A stretch of DNA of 64,000 nucleotides from Ryuthela nishihirai (GCA_038380435.1 JAWZYU010000027.1:1237156-1301155), one strand, 5' to 3'. Positions 25,174-36,695 are shown, counted from the stretch's first letter. The notes: generated by a model not told the origin, from the sequence alone. Translations and numbers: made by a program.

Positions 25174-27300
25174 TTATATATATAGATAGATAATTTATAC
25201 ATAAAATATAACATATCCATGGCAGACAATGTTTATGAAACCAATACCAAATGATGTAAGCATTGTTTTTTATGTTTGAAATATTCCTTTTTCCTCTTTT
25301 ATGGCCAGCATTTTGAAGTGGATAAAATGAGAATTTTAAAATAAAATTAAATATGTTGCAAAAGGTTTTTTTCACTGAAAATTTTAATTTTCCAAATATA
25401 TGATTAATGAGTAGTATTCATCCGTGTTTAAAATTTATCTGATATTACCATCATTTATTCTAAAGTTGATGAGCTGTTTGTAGAATGCCCTGCAAGAAAA
25501 AATAATTCTGCAACTATGATGAACTGTCAAATTATCTCAATATCCTATCCAGAGAAAATGATCTGTAGGTAAATATGGCGTATTGCTGCATGCATTTGCT
25601 CCATTTCCTGGGACTTTCTCTAAGGGAATGATTGCATCATTTTCTGGGTGTGCAACGACGGACAGTTTCAGTGGCAAACCATATGCAGTTGCGTGCCCAA
25701 TTGAATGCTGTTTGGAAGTCATACCTCACGACACAATTAACCATCAGACTGATGGAATGCTGAGATGTCTACAGACTTGTATTTCTCCCGAGGTGGGTCT
25801 ACTATTTGCTGTTGAATCTGCAATAAACGCATATACCTTGCTCTCCCCTGCTCCGTTTTTTGCACATCAACCCACATAGCGTCCATCCTGTCAGTTTCGG
25901 GCCTATACATCACTCCCTTCGCGGTGTTACGATTTCCACCTTGAGCAGTGCAGCTCTCAATTCACCTCCTTTTGCTCTCGCTATTGCTACAGATAGCAAT
26001 GTCTATATAAAATTGGAACATGATATGCACAACGGGAAATAAATAATAACAAAGACAAAAGGGCATCTATCCTTTTCAGTTCAAAGAAAATCGATGAGGC
26101 TCACTTCACCCTCACTGGTGCCATGAACACACAGAACTGTCGCTCATTGGGAGCATCACCTCTGTCTCTCCAACTCACGTATACGACAGTGTAGTGTGAT
26201 TTCACTGAAGACTTCATCACATCATAAGGTGATTCTTCTTTGAGGAGGCTACACCTAATGGTCCAGTGCGGTGGACCATAGCAGGTGCCATTACCATTCT
26301 CTTCTCCATCCTCACACGATTCCTGCCCTCCAGGCAGCATCTGGACACCACAGTGTTCATGCGAGATGTATCCCCACATGTTAGCCAGCAGGTAAAGCAG
26401 TTGCTGTGTACAACTTTTGGCAACGAGTGCTTAGTTTCTCCATACTTTCCTCAAGCCTAGCTACTAACTTCACTGGACCTGAATCCTTGAGATTTTTGGC
26501 TTTGGGGCTATCAGCACAAAGTCGAGAAAACTTGGCAAAATCTTGGGGAATTTGAAAAATTTTGAAGTGACTTGGCAAATTTAGGAGAGATGTAGAGATT
26601 AAGATTGGTTTTGTGAAATTGAGGAGAGTTGGCAAAATTAAGGGGAGTTGGAAAAATTCACACATGAGTTGCCACGATTCAGACGAGATGTAAATATTGG
26701 GTTTATTTCTGTGAAATTATGGCTAGTTGGCAAAAATGGAAGTCAAATGGGAAAATGCAGGAGAGTTGTGAAAATTGCCTCAAACCTCGCCTACCCCCCA
26801 CGGAGCGAAAATCTAGGTACGAACCAGACAGAGACATTTGTTCCTCCCCTTAACCATAGTCCCTCACTTCGCCCCAGTTCCCTCACTTCACTCACGCAGG
26901 GGCGTGAGGGTTTACTGAGTGTAACAAACGCAGGCCATGTGACTGTCTATCAAAATACAACTGGAGGTGGTCTGAGTTCCTCCTTTTCTCTCAGGAGTCG
27001 AATAGAAACAAACGTACACTGAGCTTCAGAGTCTCACTGGACAAGGCAGTCTGATGCCCTCTTCTGCTTTTCACTCGGCTGTTCAGTTCAAACTTTAATT
27101 GGCATAGTGCTTAGGGAGACAGTGACTGCCCCGCAAGGCAGACTTTGTGTACTGTGTTAGCTCTAGCTGAGGCAGTGGTCAGCATGTCTTTCTATGAGAA
27201 GGCCTGGAACAGCTAGGCGGGGCTTGTAAGCCCCTTCTCTGTCCTATGAAAAAAAAAGTCAGTCTGGCAGTCTCAGGGGATCACGTAAGTCTCGTAATTA
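25174..27300. other. No gene identified; degenerate repeats at 26,520-26,790
   Basis: Several open frames of 60-120 codons exist, including a minus-strand one at 26,101-26,379 with spaced cysteines, but none shows a family motif. From about 26,520 to 26,790 a loose tandem repeat with TTGGCAAAATT and GGAGAGTTG-like words recurs about every 85 bp. Confidence 0.4.
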
Positions 27301-27621
27301 AGGGTTGGGTTGTTTTACCTCTGAGCAGCACTTTTTGCACACAATGGGCTAAATGGCCATGTCACAAGGACCCAGGTAAAATTGGGGGAAGGAGACCCAC
27401 TGGACAGCTGTAGGAGATAGCTGGTAGCATCCTGTCTGTGCCATCCAGCAGGTTCTTTAACGTACACAGGGTATGGCTCTCCTGCACACGGGGCCACGGC
27501 TTAACATCCCATATGACGACGGCAAGTTTTGCAGAAATAAATCTCAACACTGGCCCAGCTGAGACTCAAACCTGGCAACAGATTACGAGTGGCATACAAG
27601 CAACTGAGCCATCCCTGCCCC
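27301..27621 (+). repeat. SINE family B copy
   Basis: It starts GGGTTGGGTTGTTTTACCTC and ends CTGAGCCATCCCTGCCCC. The middle shares the TATGGCTCTCCTGCACACGG block with the other family B copies. The end resembles the 5' side of a tRNA in reverse. Confidence 0.75.
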
Positions 27622-28829
27622 TACGAGAAATGGCAACAGAGGACAAATGGAATATATTTTTCGAGAAATATATCCTAACTTTTCATTTTAATGGTTTTGT
27701 TATGTTAGATTACCTTTGGTTTTTAATCAGGTCCTCAAATAGGTGTGAAAGTAAATTCTGTCTCTTAAAGTTTTTTTACGAAATAGTAAAAATGCTGCTA
27801 CTAAGCTGTGCGATAAACATAATTCTTCTGAATAGAACATCAGAAAAGAAGTTTGTGGCTTCGATGTTAAGCTTAAATTATCTTGGAGGGTAGAGGAGCT
27901 AAAAAAAGAAATCTTCTATTAGACTTTTAAAATTCTACATAAGATCAGATCGGCATCAGTCACATCGATTTCTGTCTAGAGTATAAATCGAACAATCTTC
28001 CTGTGTGAAAGATCCAGGACTATCAGATAATCAACTGCTTGTTTCGAGTAGCTTTCCACACATTCTGTCGCTCTTTCATGCCACCTTTTCGTACCATTTG
28101 CCCAGAGAGCGAAGTTCTCTCGCGAGCTCATTTAACTCTTGGAGTGGCACCCAAAAGTTCCATTAGTCGACGAATGTCGTCACGTTCTCTTGTGTGACAT
28201 TAGAGTAAAATTACTGCATTGTTAGACTAAATAAAAGATTGGTAAGAAACTGGAACAGTGTTTCTTAAAATTAATGAAAACGATATTGCGATATTTCCGC
28301 TATGTTTTCTAGACCAGATTTCGCTATTGTTAATCAGTTAAGCTCTTTTGGGAATTTTTTTAAAACCCAGTTTAAAGTTTTTCGCCTTCGATTTGCTAAT
28401 AAAAAGAGCTACATGATCAACTAAATTCAGTTAAGATTACAATAGTGATCAAATAAGTTAAACTTATATACTACAAAGTGCTAATTCTTGGAACTACACG
28501 AGTTTTTTTTTAATTTTTATACGTTAGGTCAATACTTTAGGAAAATATATTGGGCAAATAAACAAAAGTGTTGGGGAAATATAAGGATGAGAATTTATTC
28601 AGTGAATAGCACAGCAATCTCGTAATCTGATGTTAACAGGTTCTTATCTAACTCTGTGTTGAGATTTTCTCCACTAAACTCCTTTTTGCCCCTCGGGGAG
28701 GAACTTAAGCCTAATGGGTTTTCATGATCGTCCATCTTTTGCATTAGATGTTCAGCCGCTGCCTTGTTTGTGCGAGGGAGTTCAAAATGTTCTTGACATG
28801 CATCTGCAGAACAATAATCATTGCACTTA
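27622..28829. other. No gene seen
   Basis: The sequence is AT-rich with no recognised coding or repeat family. Confidence 0.4.
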
Positions 28830-29490
28830 CCACAACACTTTTATTCCCCTTTAAAATACTCCCAGCATCAATGCAACTTTCAGACATCTGCTTCATTTCT
28901 GGAACGCTTTGTTCCTGTCCTGTTGGGGAATACCTAGCCACTCTGAATGAACGCATTTCGCAAGATCTTGCACCCTGGGAAAAGGCTTCCCATCAATCAG
29001 ACTCCTCTTTTTAATTTTTTCGAAACAAAAAAAAATCGCATTTTGCAAGATTTTTTCCTGATCCCGATAGGCCATAACTTGCAGGGTTTTGTGAGCATTG
29101 CCATGAGGAAGGAGAACCCTTGACAAGCCATTTGTTGGAAACTGATCTTTTTTCTCCTTAGCCATTTCGAGCAAAGCAATGTTGGTGCGGTATTGGCCAT
29201 TTACAGTCATTTTTTCAGGTAAGATGTCCACTGCTACCACTCCTTGGCAATTGAAAACAATTGTTGACATCCTCTTCCTTGAGCGAAAGTCTTGTCGCAG
29301 AATTTGGGGACGAGGTTCATCTTCTGCAACCCAAACATAATTGTCTTTCTGGGGGCCGTATATTAATAAAAGCACGCCTCATCAGCTGTGACAATGTCTG
29401 TTAACCTTTTGGGGGCCACTAGGTTCAAACATTGCCAAGATCTCCTTGCACGAATCGACTCTACCCCTTTTTTTGAAACAAGTGTTGTAA
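28830..29490 (-). pseudogene. mariner-like transposase, degraded
   Basis: Minus-strand frames read as the catalytic half of a mariner transposase, the cut-and-paste enzyme. The first acidic motif is readable as TADEACFY before a frameshift near 29,370. An open stretch of 160 codons (29,375-28,893) follows, with DNYVWVAEDEPRP, then DILPEKMTVNGQYRTNIALL and VLLPHGNAHKTLQ. In that last motif the expected catalytic Asp of the HDNA box is Gly. After another frameshift the tail MKQMSESCIDAG is visible. Loss of the second catalytic residue plus the frameshifts make it inactive. The N-terminal helix-turn-helix was not found. Confidence 0.8.
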
Positions 29491-29564
29491 ATAGGTTGTA
29501 ATAGGTAATTTCGAAAACAGTGTTATGAATTTGTTGTGGAACGGTTGACAGCTGTCAGTAGACA

Positions 29565-29790
29565 TATCGTCACAGCTGTTAGAAGCCTACCGTCAAAGCC
29601 ATTCAGCCGTGTTCATTAAAATGCACAGGCGATGGTTCTCCCACCCACGGAGCTAAGGGTTTACGTCCCATCCGACGGATGGTGGCCTTCCCATACCCAT
29701 GGTTGTCCTCCACTGTCCGACGGCACAGTTGTGATGGTGGTGGTGGCGGAAGGTGGACCTAAATCTCGCCTCTGGCCCAGCTGGCCAGGG
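29565..29790 (+). repeat. SINE family B, partial copy
   Basis: It shares AGCCTACCGTCAAAGCCATT, ATGGTTCTCCCACC and CATCCGACGGATGGTGGCC with the other family B copies. Both ends are truncated. A GTGGTGGTGG expansion lies near 29,735. Confidence 0.65.
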
Positions 29791-30816
29791 TATAATGGTG
29801 TTTTCCATTCAGTTTTGAAATTCAGCTGCTTAGTTGTATTTTCCAGTAATTCTTGTGAGTTTTGTTTGGCATACCCATATTTTTTCAAATGCATGTTCTA
29901 CTTTTGTTGGAACAATAAGTGTCGTTTTTTCTTGTTTAACTGTATTTTACAGAAGGTGCTATAATTTGTTGTGTAATTGTACTTTCTAATTAATGGTGTG
30001 ATTTGGATTTAAGTGTATTTTCACCAGAGCCTCATTAGCCATCAAGAGTTGATAATTTCTCGATTTTAGCTCTGTTGGAGAGAACATAAGAGTAAAAGAA
30101 ATAAGGTCGTAGTTTCGACACTTTAAGTAAGAAGGAGAAATGATCAGCCCTTGATGTTGGCCGCCTCTCACTGCGTGGAAGTTGAGGTTGGATTTTGAGA
30201 TGCCCCACCTCCCACCACTCTATGCTCGTCTGTTGGTTTTTGCGACGCATAGAACCTGAAAGACAGAGAGAAGAGTCCGTTAGAACATCGGAAGGACGTT
30301 TTGCTTATTCGTATAAGGATAATATATTGCTAAACTTACAAAACATAAACTTGTAACTAGGCAAAAAGTAGGGCGAAATATAAAGCTTGGATATAACTTG
30401 TTATTAAATGCAATGTGCATGAAATCCTTATCCAATAAAGCAATAAAAAATAGAAAAAATAGAGACAAAACGAAAGTTAGGAAAAACACTAACAATGGGT
30501 TCTGTCGTAAAGTCTTAGACACCCCTTCGACAATTTTTCTTATTTCTGGAGTTCCAATGCAAAAGATGGAATTATCACTGCTGCCCTTAGCACTGCGAAA
30601 GGAGTGAAGAAAAGAAAAAAAAAGTGCGAAAAGACTTTTTTAAAGACCAGATGGTCTTTAAAAAACTTTTTGAACTTGTTCAGCTCTTTCCTCAGCCTCA
30701 ATATAATATCCTCTTTACAATATTCTCTTATTCAATTTAAATACAATTTTTACCAATGATTTTATGCCTTCCAGCCAAATACGTTAATCATCTCTGCCTA
30801 TTGACATTCATAATAC
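29791..30816. other. No gene seen; left flank of the LTR element
   Basis: The sequence is AT-rich with short open frames and no motifs. The last four bases (ATAC, 30,813-30,816) are the target duplication of the LTR retrotransposon. Confidence 0.45.
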
Positions 30817-31381
30817 TGTTGCGGATCACAAAAATGGATAGCCACTGAGCGTGAGTATTAAAAGCTATATTTCAAAACCAAATTCAATACAAGGTAAATT
30901 GTTACAAAGGAAATGATGAAAAAAGGACAAAGGATGAAGTATCTTATTAACAAATCAACTATTAACATGCACAAGTCATCAATCTTCCTGCGTAGAGCAC
31001 ACAATATCAGCTCTGTGTATTTTACTAAATACTACCTTTTACTTGATTTACCAGGTCACCCGAAGATCTTCACTCGTAAACCAATTCTCGTCCTGTGCTA
31101 ATAACTGTTCACACACTAGCCGAACAAAAAGACAGTCCGTGTAGACATTCGAAGTTAGCCATAAAAGTTCCCACTTTTATACTTCCGTGTATACACATCA
31201 AGTTACTTCTTGATACTTACGCGCACTGTCTCAGAACAGCTCACCGTCCATTTTCGAACTCTCCGACCGTTACAACACAACAACCGTTACAATACTCCAC
31301 TCTTCTTCTCCAAATTCTCCCAAAGTTCTTATTCGTTGGCTGAAACTTTGCTTTCGGTTGCCAGATTCTTCTGTCGTAACA
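30817..31381 (-). repeat. LTR (3' LTR of the minus-strand element)
   Basis: This 565-bp repeat differs from the partner LTR mainly by an extra stretch near 30,915-30,930 and by a missing ACACA-type 5-bp unit near 31,198. The last 46 or so codons of the internal open frame run into it (stop near 31,241). Confidence 0.92.
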
Positions 31382-34120
31382 CTGCCCCCTTCCTAGGTCT
31401 TGTTCGTCCCGAACAATTCTGGATTCCAAAGCTTCTTCAGTTCTTCGATGAAACATGGCCAAACGATCCACGTGAACCACCTTGCACTTTGTAGCTGGAC
31501 ATCGACGAATGCGATATACCACGTCTGTGTCAAAATGAAAGCGAATCTCATTATGACGTAGATTTCTTTTCTGACTGAAGCCTCGTCCACAAACATAATA
31601 CGTGTAAGGCCTATAGCCCTTGTGAACACGTTTATGTCTCTGCAGGGAGAAGAATCGACTAAGAGTTTTCGTGCAAAACCTGAAAAAAGTTTTCTTCTTT
31701 GTCGAAAGTTTTCTTCTTTGGATTTTTACTTCTATCAAGAGTAACAAGGAATGAAAGTCATTAGTGACATAAAATCTAGGGAGAAGTTTCATCCTCCAGT
31801 CTGACCTTTTTGTCAGTTGACTTTCCCTTAATTCAGAACTGTCGTGATGAACCTTCAGCCATATTTCACCTGATTCCATTTGATCCCCAAGGTGCTTCAC
31901 AAATATAATATCAGCTCCATAATTCTTTTTAGCTCTTCGGTCCATCTCCTCCTTCCATACTCTTGCTAGAATTGCAGCTTCTAATCCGACAACTTTACCT
32001 GTTTCTCCTGTATAAGTGAAATCAGTGATGTGTCGGGCTGCTAGCAATATTTTTTCTGTTTTACCTTCACATAGCCAGCTTGCAACATCTTCAGATACTC
32101 CTTGTTCTATTAACATGTTACGAAACTTGTTCAAAGCATTGCCGTTATGCAGAACCTTACGGACACGTGATGCTTCATCTACCCTATTATCCACAATGTT
32201 CACAAAACGCAGAAGTTCTCCTAACTCTTCGACGAGCTCTTGCAGTTCCAAGGATCCGTTACCAAGGAAACACTGAACAGCTTCCATCACTTCCAGAGAG
32301 TTGTCAACAGAGTTTTCAAGAGGTGAATCCATGTTGCTGATAACAGCTGAACAACTCAAACTCTTCATTCCACGAGCTTGTGATGCTGCAACCACTTTCT
32401 TAACTAAATCAACAGCAACATTTTCTGTACTGATGAGATCAATAGCTCCTTTTCCGAATTCAACATCATAAACCAAAGCACACACTCCTTCAGCCAGCTT
32501 TTTGGACACAATTGAGCATATCATTAGAGGAACGCTATCTATGGTAGCCATCAGATCCTTGCAGCGGTAAATCTCCTTATCTGTTGGCATCAGCTCCTCT
32601 GTCTGTCCTACGATGCAGCATCCGACGTCTTCCATCATCTGCTCGATTTTATCTTTAGTGCAGTCGACTGTGAAGCCAGGGATGGATTCCAATTTGTACA
32701 GAGTATCTCCCGTCAATTGGAGAGCACGACCGGAGATCATAGGGACCTTGAGACCTAAAGCAGCAAGTGCAGGAGCCAAGACAAGACTCACTTTGTCGCC
32801 GACACCTCCTGTACCGTATTTATCTACCATCCGATGGCGCCACTCGGGTCTCCAGCAAAACACATGACCCGAGGAGGTCATAGTTGCTGTTTCTTCGGAA
32901 TTCAGTTTCTTGGAGCTCTCATTGTAATTAGCCAGGGAAACATCAGTCATGATTGCCAAATTGTTCATTCTGGAGATCAGCGACGAGTTTTGTAACATGA
33001 TATTGTCCACTTTAGAGCTCTTGTAATCGTGATAAAACTTTTCTATATCCTTATAATCTAAATGGTTATAATGTCCAAATCTGCGCATTGACTGTTCAGA
33101 AAAGAAATTCAGCATGGTTTCGTTGAGATTGTCTGAGGGCTTTACTTCTCTCTGATCGTAACTCTGAGGCTTAGTTTCATCCAGAAAGTTAGTCTTTGAA
33201 GTACCGTCTCTGCCTGAAGCTCTTTTACTAGCATCACCTGTTATGCTTCTAAGCCATTCTTCGGAATTCCTCTTCTTTAAATCCCCACTTTCTATAAACG
33301 ATTCAAGTGTGGCTATATGCTTCGGAAAAATCTCTCCGACTTCCCCGGTAACGACGAAGGGCACTTTGTATCTATGATGAATGGACGCCTCTTCTTTACT
33401 CGGACCACTCTGCGAAACGTAAACTCTGTTTCGTTCCCCCTCATTACCACTCGTTACTCTGCCTTTGCGATAATTGTCCATGACACATTTTGCTGACGGC
33501 GAGGAATAGAATACCTTTCGTGTGGATCTCTCTTCAGATCGTGCCAGACTTGTATACCTAGGTATTTTGAAGTGCAAAGCGTACTGTATAGTCTCACAGC
33601 TCTCTGATCTGTGTGATTGTTCTTCACAGTTCCTAGACATGTCACCAGCGACATAGACACTCTGCCATGCATCACCAGTAGTTGCGTGGTCAAAGGCATT
33701 ATCTGCGCTATCTCTACGATTCTTGATTTCCAGTAGCAGATCCACATTTTTATATGCGTTGCCTTTCTCTTTTTCTTTTCCATGTTTACAATCTAACTTA
33801 ACACTATCAAGATCATCTTTTTCACTGACAAATTCAACATTTAAACTATTGCATTGTCTATTGAGTTCGGTTTTATGATCCTTGAAGTGATCAATAAACT
33901 TACCAACTTGAGAAGCCACTTCAGCTCTCATCTCAGTATTTTGTGCGGCCAGGTCACCTATTTTGTTAGCCATATCGGCTTTCAAGTCATTATTTTGACT
34001 TTTAATGTCATTCATCTGTGTAGCCATATCGGCTTTCATATCAGTCATCTGCGTAGCCGTATCGACTTTCAAGCTATTTATCAACTTTACTAATTCATCC
34101 ATACTTCTAGTTAACGGCAT
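31241..34120 (-). CDS. Chimeric 959-aa protein: Gag-like coiled coil, thymidine phosphorylase, zinc-finger relic, Pol tail
   Basis: It begins MPLTRSMDELVKLINSLK only 11 bp beyond the primer site. Residues 1-95 or so form a heptad-rich coiled coil like some Gag N-termini. Residues 96-400 are unrecognised and hydrophilic. Residues 405-757 or so match thymidine phosphorylase, which reversibly splits thymidine to thymine and deoxyribose-1-phosphate: DKYGTGGVGDKVSLVLAPAL, GLKVPMISGR, KLESIPGF, GCCIVGQTEELMP and SIVSKKLAEG. The family's N-terminal helical part, about 80 residues, is missing. The SGRGLGHTGGTLDK-type signature reads SGRALQLTGDTLYK, so the active-site His is Leu. The RDVTAT arginine is Lys. 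Residues 824-860 are a worn C2H2 finger (HKRVHKGYRPYTYYVCGRGF). Residues 870-913 resemble a gypsy integrase end (KVVHVDRLAMF). The frame is uninterrupted and intronless. Catalysis is doubtful. Confidence 0.85.
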   Translation of the reverse strand: MPLTRSMDELVKLINSLKVDTATQMTDMKADMATQMNDIKSQNNDLKADMANKIGDLAAQNTEMRAEVASQVGKFIDHFKDHKTELNRQCNSLNVEFVSEKDDLDSVKLDCKHGKEKEKGNAYKNVDLLLEIKNRRDSADNAFDHATTGDAWQSVYVAGDMSRNCEEQSHRSESCETIQYALHFKIPRYTSLARSEERSTRKVFYSSPSAKCVMDNYRKGRVTSGNEGERNRVYVSQSGPSKEEASIHHRYKVPFVVTGEVGEIFPKHIATLESFIESGDLKKRNSEEWLRSITGDASKRASGRDGTSKTNFLDETKPQSYDQREVKPSDNLNETMLNFFSEQSMRRFGHYNHLDYKDIEKFYHDYKSSKVDNIMLQNSSLISRMNNLAIMTDVSLANYNESSKKLNSEETATMTSSGHVFCWRPEWRHRMVDKYGTGGVGDKVSLVLAPALAALGLKVPMISGRALQLTGDTLYKLESIPGFTVDCTKDKIEQMMEDVGCCIVGQTEELMPTDKEIYRCKDLMATIDSVPLMICSIVSKKLAEGVCALVYDVEFGKGAIDLISTENVAVDLVKKVVAASQARGMKSLSCSAVISNMDSPLENSVDNSLEVMEAVQCFLGNGSLELQELVEELGELLRFVNIVDNRVDEASRVRKVLHNGNALNKFRNMLIEQGVSEDVASWLCEGKTEKILLAARHITDFTYTGETGKVVGLEAAILARVWKEEMDRRAKKNYGADIIFVKHLGDQMESGEIWLKVHHDSSELRESQLTKRSDWRMKLLPRFYVTNDFHSLLLLIEVKIQRRKLSTKKKTFFRFCTKTLSRFFSLQRHKRVHKGYRPYTYYVCGRGFSQKRNLRHNEIRFHFDTDVVYRIRRCPATKCKVVHVDRLAMFHRRTEEALESRIVRDEQDLGRGQCYDRRIWQPKAKFQPTNKNFGRIWRRRVEYCNGCCVVTVGEFENGR
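31382..31394 (-). other. Polypurine tract
   Basis: AGGAAGGGGGCAG on the minus strand directly abuts the 3' LTR. This is the normal position and composition for second-strand priming. Confidence 0.8.
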
Positions 34121-34130
34121 TCAATAAATT

Positions 34131-34148
34131 ATCCCACTTCTGACACCA
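34131..34148 (-). other. Primer-binding site, tRNA-Leu type
   Basis: On the minus strand it reads TGGTGTCAGAAGTGGGAT, 2 bp inside the 5' LTR. It is complementary to the CCA-bearing 3' end of leucine tRNAs of the type ending CACTTCTGACACCA. The tRNA identity rests on my knowledge of tRNA 3' ends. Confidence 0.75.
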
Positions 34149-34150
34149 AA

Positions 34151-34705
34151 TGTTGCGGATCACAAAAATGGATAGCCACTGAGCGTGAGTATTAAAAGCT
34201 ATATTTCAAAACCAAATTCAATACAAGGTAAATTGTTACAAAGGAAATATGGATGAAGTATCTTATTAACAAATCAACTATTAACATGCACAAGTCATCA
34301 ATCTTCCTGCGTAGAGCACACAATATCAGCTCTGTGTATTTTACTAAATACTACCTTTTACTTGATTTACCAGGTCACCCGAAGATCTTCACTCGTAAAC
34401 CAATTCTCGTCCTGTGCTAATAACTGTTCACACACTAGCCGAACAAAAAGACAGTCCGTGTAGACATTCGAAGTTAGCCATAAAAGTTCCCACTTTTATA
34501 CTTCCGTGTATACACAACACATCAAGTTACTTCTTGATACTTACGCGCACTGTCTCAGAACAGCTCACCGTCCATTTTCGAACTCTCCGACCGTTACAAC
34601 ACAACAACCGTTACAATACTCCACTCTTCTTCTCCAAATTCTCCCAAAGTTCTTATTCGTTGGCTGAAACTTTGCTTTCGGTTGCCAGATTCTTCTGTCG
34701 TAACA
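34151..34705 (-). repeat. LTR (5' LTR of the minus-strand element)
   Basis: This 555-bp repeat is near-identical to 30,817-31,381. Transcription on the minus strand would begin here and pass into the primer site and the open frame. Confidence 0.92.
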
Positions 34706-34709
34706 ATAC

Positions 34710-35174
34710 AAATTAGGAAAACTATGAAATCACCTTAGCAAATGCTAAAATTAAATAATTTGTTTTTCAGCAAGACATCAAAGTTCCCGAATCATTACCT
34801 TTCTTTAGATCAACCTTTCGTTGGCAAGAGAGGGGACTGCATTAGGAAGCTTGTCATTACCCTCTACAACTGGGATGTTGGATACTGGCGATTTCCAGGA
34901 TCTATCAGTGGATACTTTTTCTTCACTTTCAATCAACACTTCAACTGTAAAAGATCAAAGTATTGAATCATAGCAGAAAATAAAAAAAAAAGAGTATCAT
35001 GGTATAAAAATAGTCTGCAAAATTCTGATGCATAAGGTAAAAAGAATTGAACGCTTCCCTCTTGAAATTGTAAAATGTAAAAAAAGAGAGAGAAATTGTA
35101 ATATTAAATCTGAATATGGATAATCGAAACATACACTCAGTGTTCATTAAATTATGATCACTGCACTTCATGTT
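34710..35174. other. No gene seen
   Basis: AT-rich flank to the right of the LTR element, with no motif. Confidence 0.4.
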
Positions 35175-35531
35175 AAGGTTCGTAATCTGCAGTTTCCATG
35201 TTCGTGTCCCAGCTAAGCCAGTGTTCAGATTTATCTCCGCAACATCCCCCCCCCCCCCAGCACTGCCCACGGTCAGTAGGGGACACCGACGGGCTTGTAA
35301 AGGCCGCCGTCCGTCGGGTGGGGTGTTAAGTCGTGGCTCCGTGTGCTGGAGAGCCATACCCTGTGCATGTTAAAGACCACGCTAGATGGCCTTGACGGGA
35401 ATCTATCCTAATAGCAATTCAGTGGGTCCCCTCCCCCAACCTTCTCTTATCCTTCGGGGACCTTTTGACCTGGCCATTTAGCCCATTGTTGCAAAAAAAG
35501 TACCGCTCAGAGGTGAAACAGCCCAACCCAA
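35175..35531 (-). repeat. SINE family B copy (reverse)
   Basis: It is a reverse-complement match to the copies at 14,548 and 27,301, sharing GGAGAGCCATACCCTGTGCA, CCATTTAGCCCATTGTTGC and GAAACAGCCCAACCCAAC on the plus strand. A run of 14 C at about 35,248-35,261 lies inside. Confidence 0.8.
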
Positions 35532-35975
35532 CTTCATGATAAGGGAGCGGAAATCTAATTTGGATGCTTTATAACTTCTAAAATAAGCTTTTAATGGTAA
35601 AATATCCCTCGTGGTAAATTGCAGCATTTAAAAACTACATTTAGCTAAATCTCGATTTCCAAAATTATGCATTCATTATTTAAATAGTTACGAAAGTTTA
35701 AACATTGAACAACAGCAACGCGAGACAAGAATTTACCTAAAAAGTTTAGATCTTTTATAAATAAACATTATTTTAAATCCTTTAATAAGAAAAGTGAACA
35801 TTATAAAAGTTTATGTAATATTTTCAATCTTTCTTCAATTTTTTATAAGTTCCTTACGATTGCACTACTGATATTAATTATTCACACTGTCATAACTCTC
35901 TATATACTGAATGAATAATTGCGAAAATTGAGGTTTAGATAGATGTAGTTAAGACCTGCAGTTTATCATCAGTGA

Positions 35976-36108
35976 TGGTTAGAGAGGGCTTGGCTACTGA
36001 TCGGAGGGACCTGGGTTCGAGTCCTGGGTAAGGCATGGATGTTTCTCTGCCGAGGTGTCGTTTTCCTCACAGACTTCATTCTTCACGTCTGCTTGAGGAA
36101 TTTTTACG
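35976..36108 (+). repeat. SINE family A copy, worn 3' part
   Basis: The head is TGGTTAGAGAGGGCTTGGCT, with GGGTTCGAGTCCTGGGTAAG as B box and junction. The body is shortened (CTCACAGACTTCATTC, then TCTGCTTGAGGA). Confidence 0.7.
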
Positions 36109-36517
36109 TATGTTTAATTTTACCATAAAAAGCTTATTTTAGAAGTTATGGTGAATCGAAACTTTTGCATTGCCGTAACATGGAGAGGAATGGCCATAAT
36201 TCAATGAACACTGAGTGTATAGCAAACATCAGATTTGTCAGATCTACACTAAACCAGCCGTTCAAGACAAAAATCACATGCGATTAAGATGATCTATATA
36301 TCGATTCTACATTCTTTATATCTGCCATTCGAATTGAATCATTACAAAATACATTTTAAATATCCATTCGATCAGATATTTTATTAAGCAAGACAACATT
36401 AAACACTTAATGAAGTTTTTTTCAATAATCCGTAAGAGAAATGAAATCCGTATCTAAAGGAGATCTTTGAAGAATAAACAACTAGAGAAATTTCATTTGT
36501 GTTATTTTAATCGTCCC

Positions 36518-36695
36518 GTGGCTGAGTGGCTAGCATGCTTGGCTACTGATCAAAGGGATGTGGGTTCGAGCCCCGGGTGAAGAATGGATGTTTGCGTTAT
36601 GCCCGCCATCCTCGCAGACCTTCTACTATGGTGTATAAACTGGCAGGATCCTGTCAAACCAACGTGGCAAGCAGCTGCTTGACGGGATCTTTATT
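36518..36695 (+). repeat. SINE family A copy
   Basis: The head is GTGGCTGAGTGGCTAGCATG, the B box is in GGGTTCGAGCCCCGGG, and the body ends GCAAGCAGCTGCTTGACGGG before an A/T-rich tail. Confidence 0.85.

Larger units (their letters stand above)
30817..34705 (-). mobile_element. Non-autonomous LTR retrotransposon carrying captured thymidine phosphorylase
   Basis: Two near-identical direct repeats of 565 and 555 bp bound the unit, each TG...CA on the minus strand (TGTTACGACAGAAG... to ...ATCCGCAACA). The 4-bp flank ATAC is duplicated at 30,813-30,816 and 34,706-34,709. Just inside the 5' LTR (minus strand) is a primer-binding site at 34,131-34,148. Just before the 3' LTR is a polypurine tract at 31,382-31,394. 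Between them is one open frame of 959 codons with no protease, RT, RNase H or full integrase, so mobilisation would need another element's enzymes. The near-identical LTRs suggest a young insertion. Gypsy-type affinity is inferred from the 4-bp duplication and the Pol tail. Confidence 0.92.

Noticed and set aside
26101..26379. Cysteine-containing secreted protein exon
   Set aside because: Cysteine spacing matches no family I know. There is no signal peptide, splice logic or repeat support.
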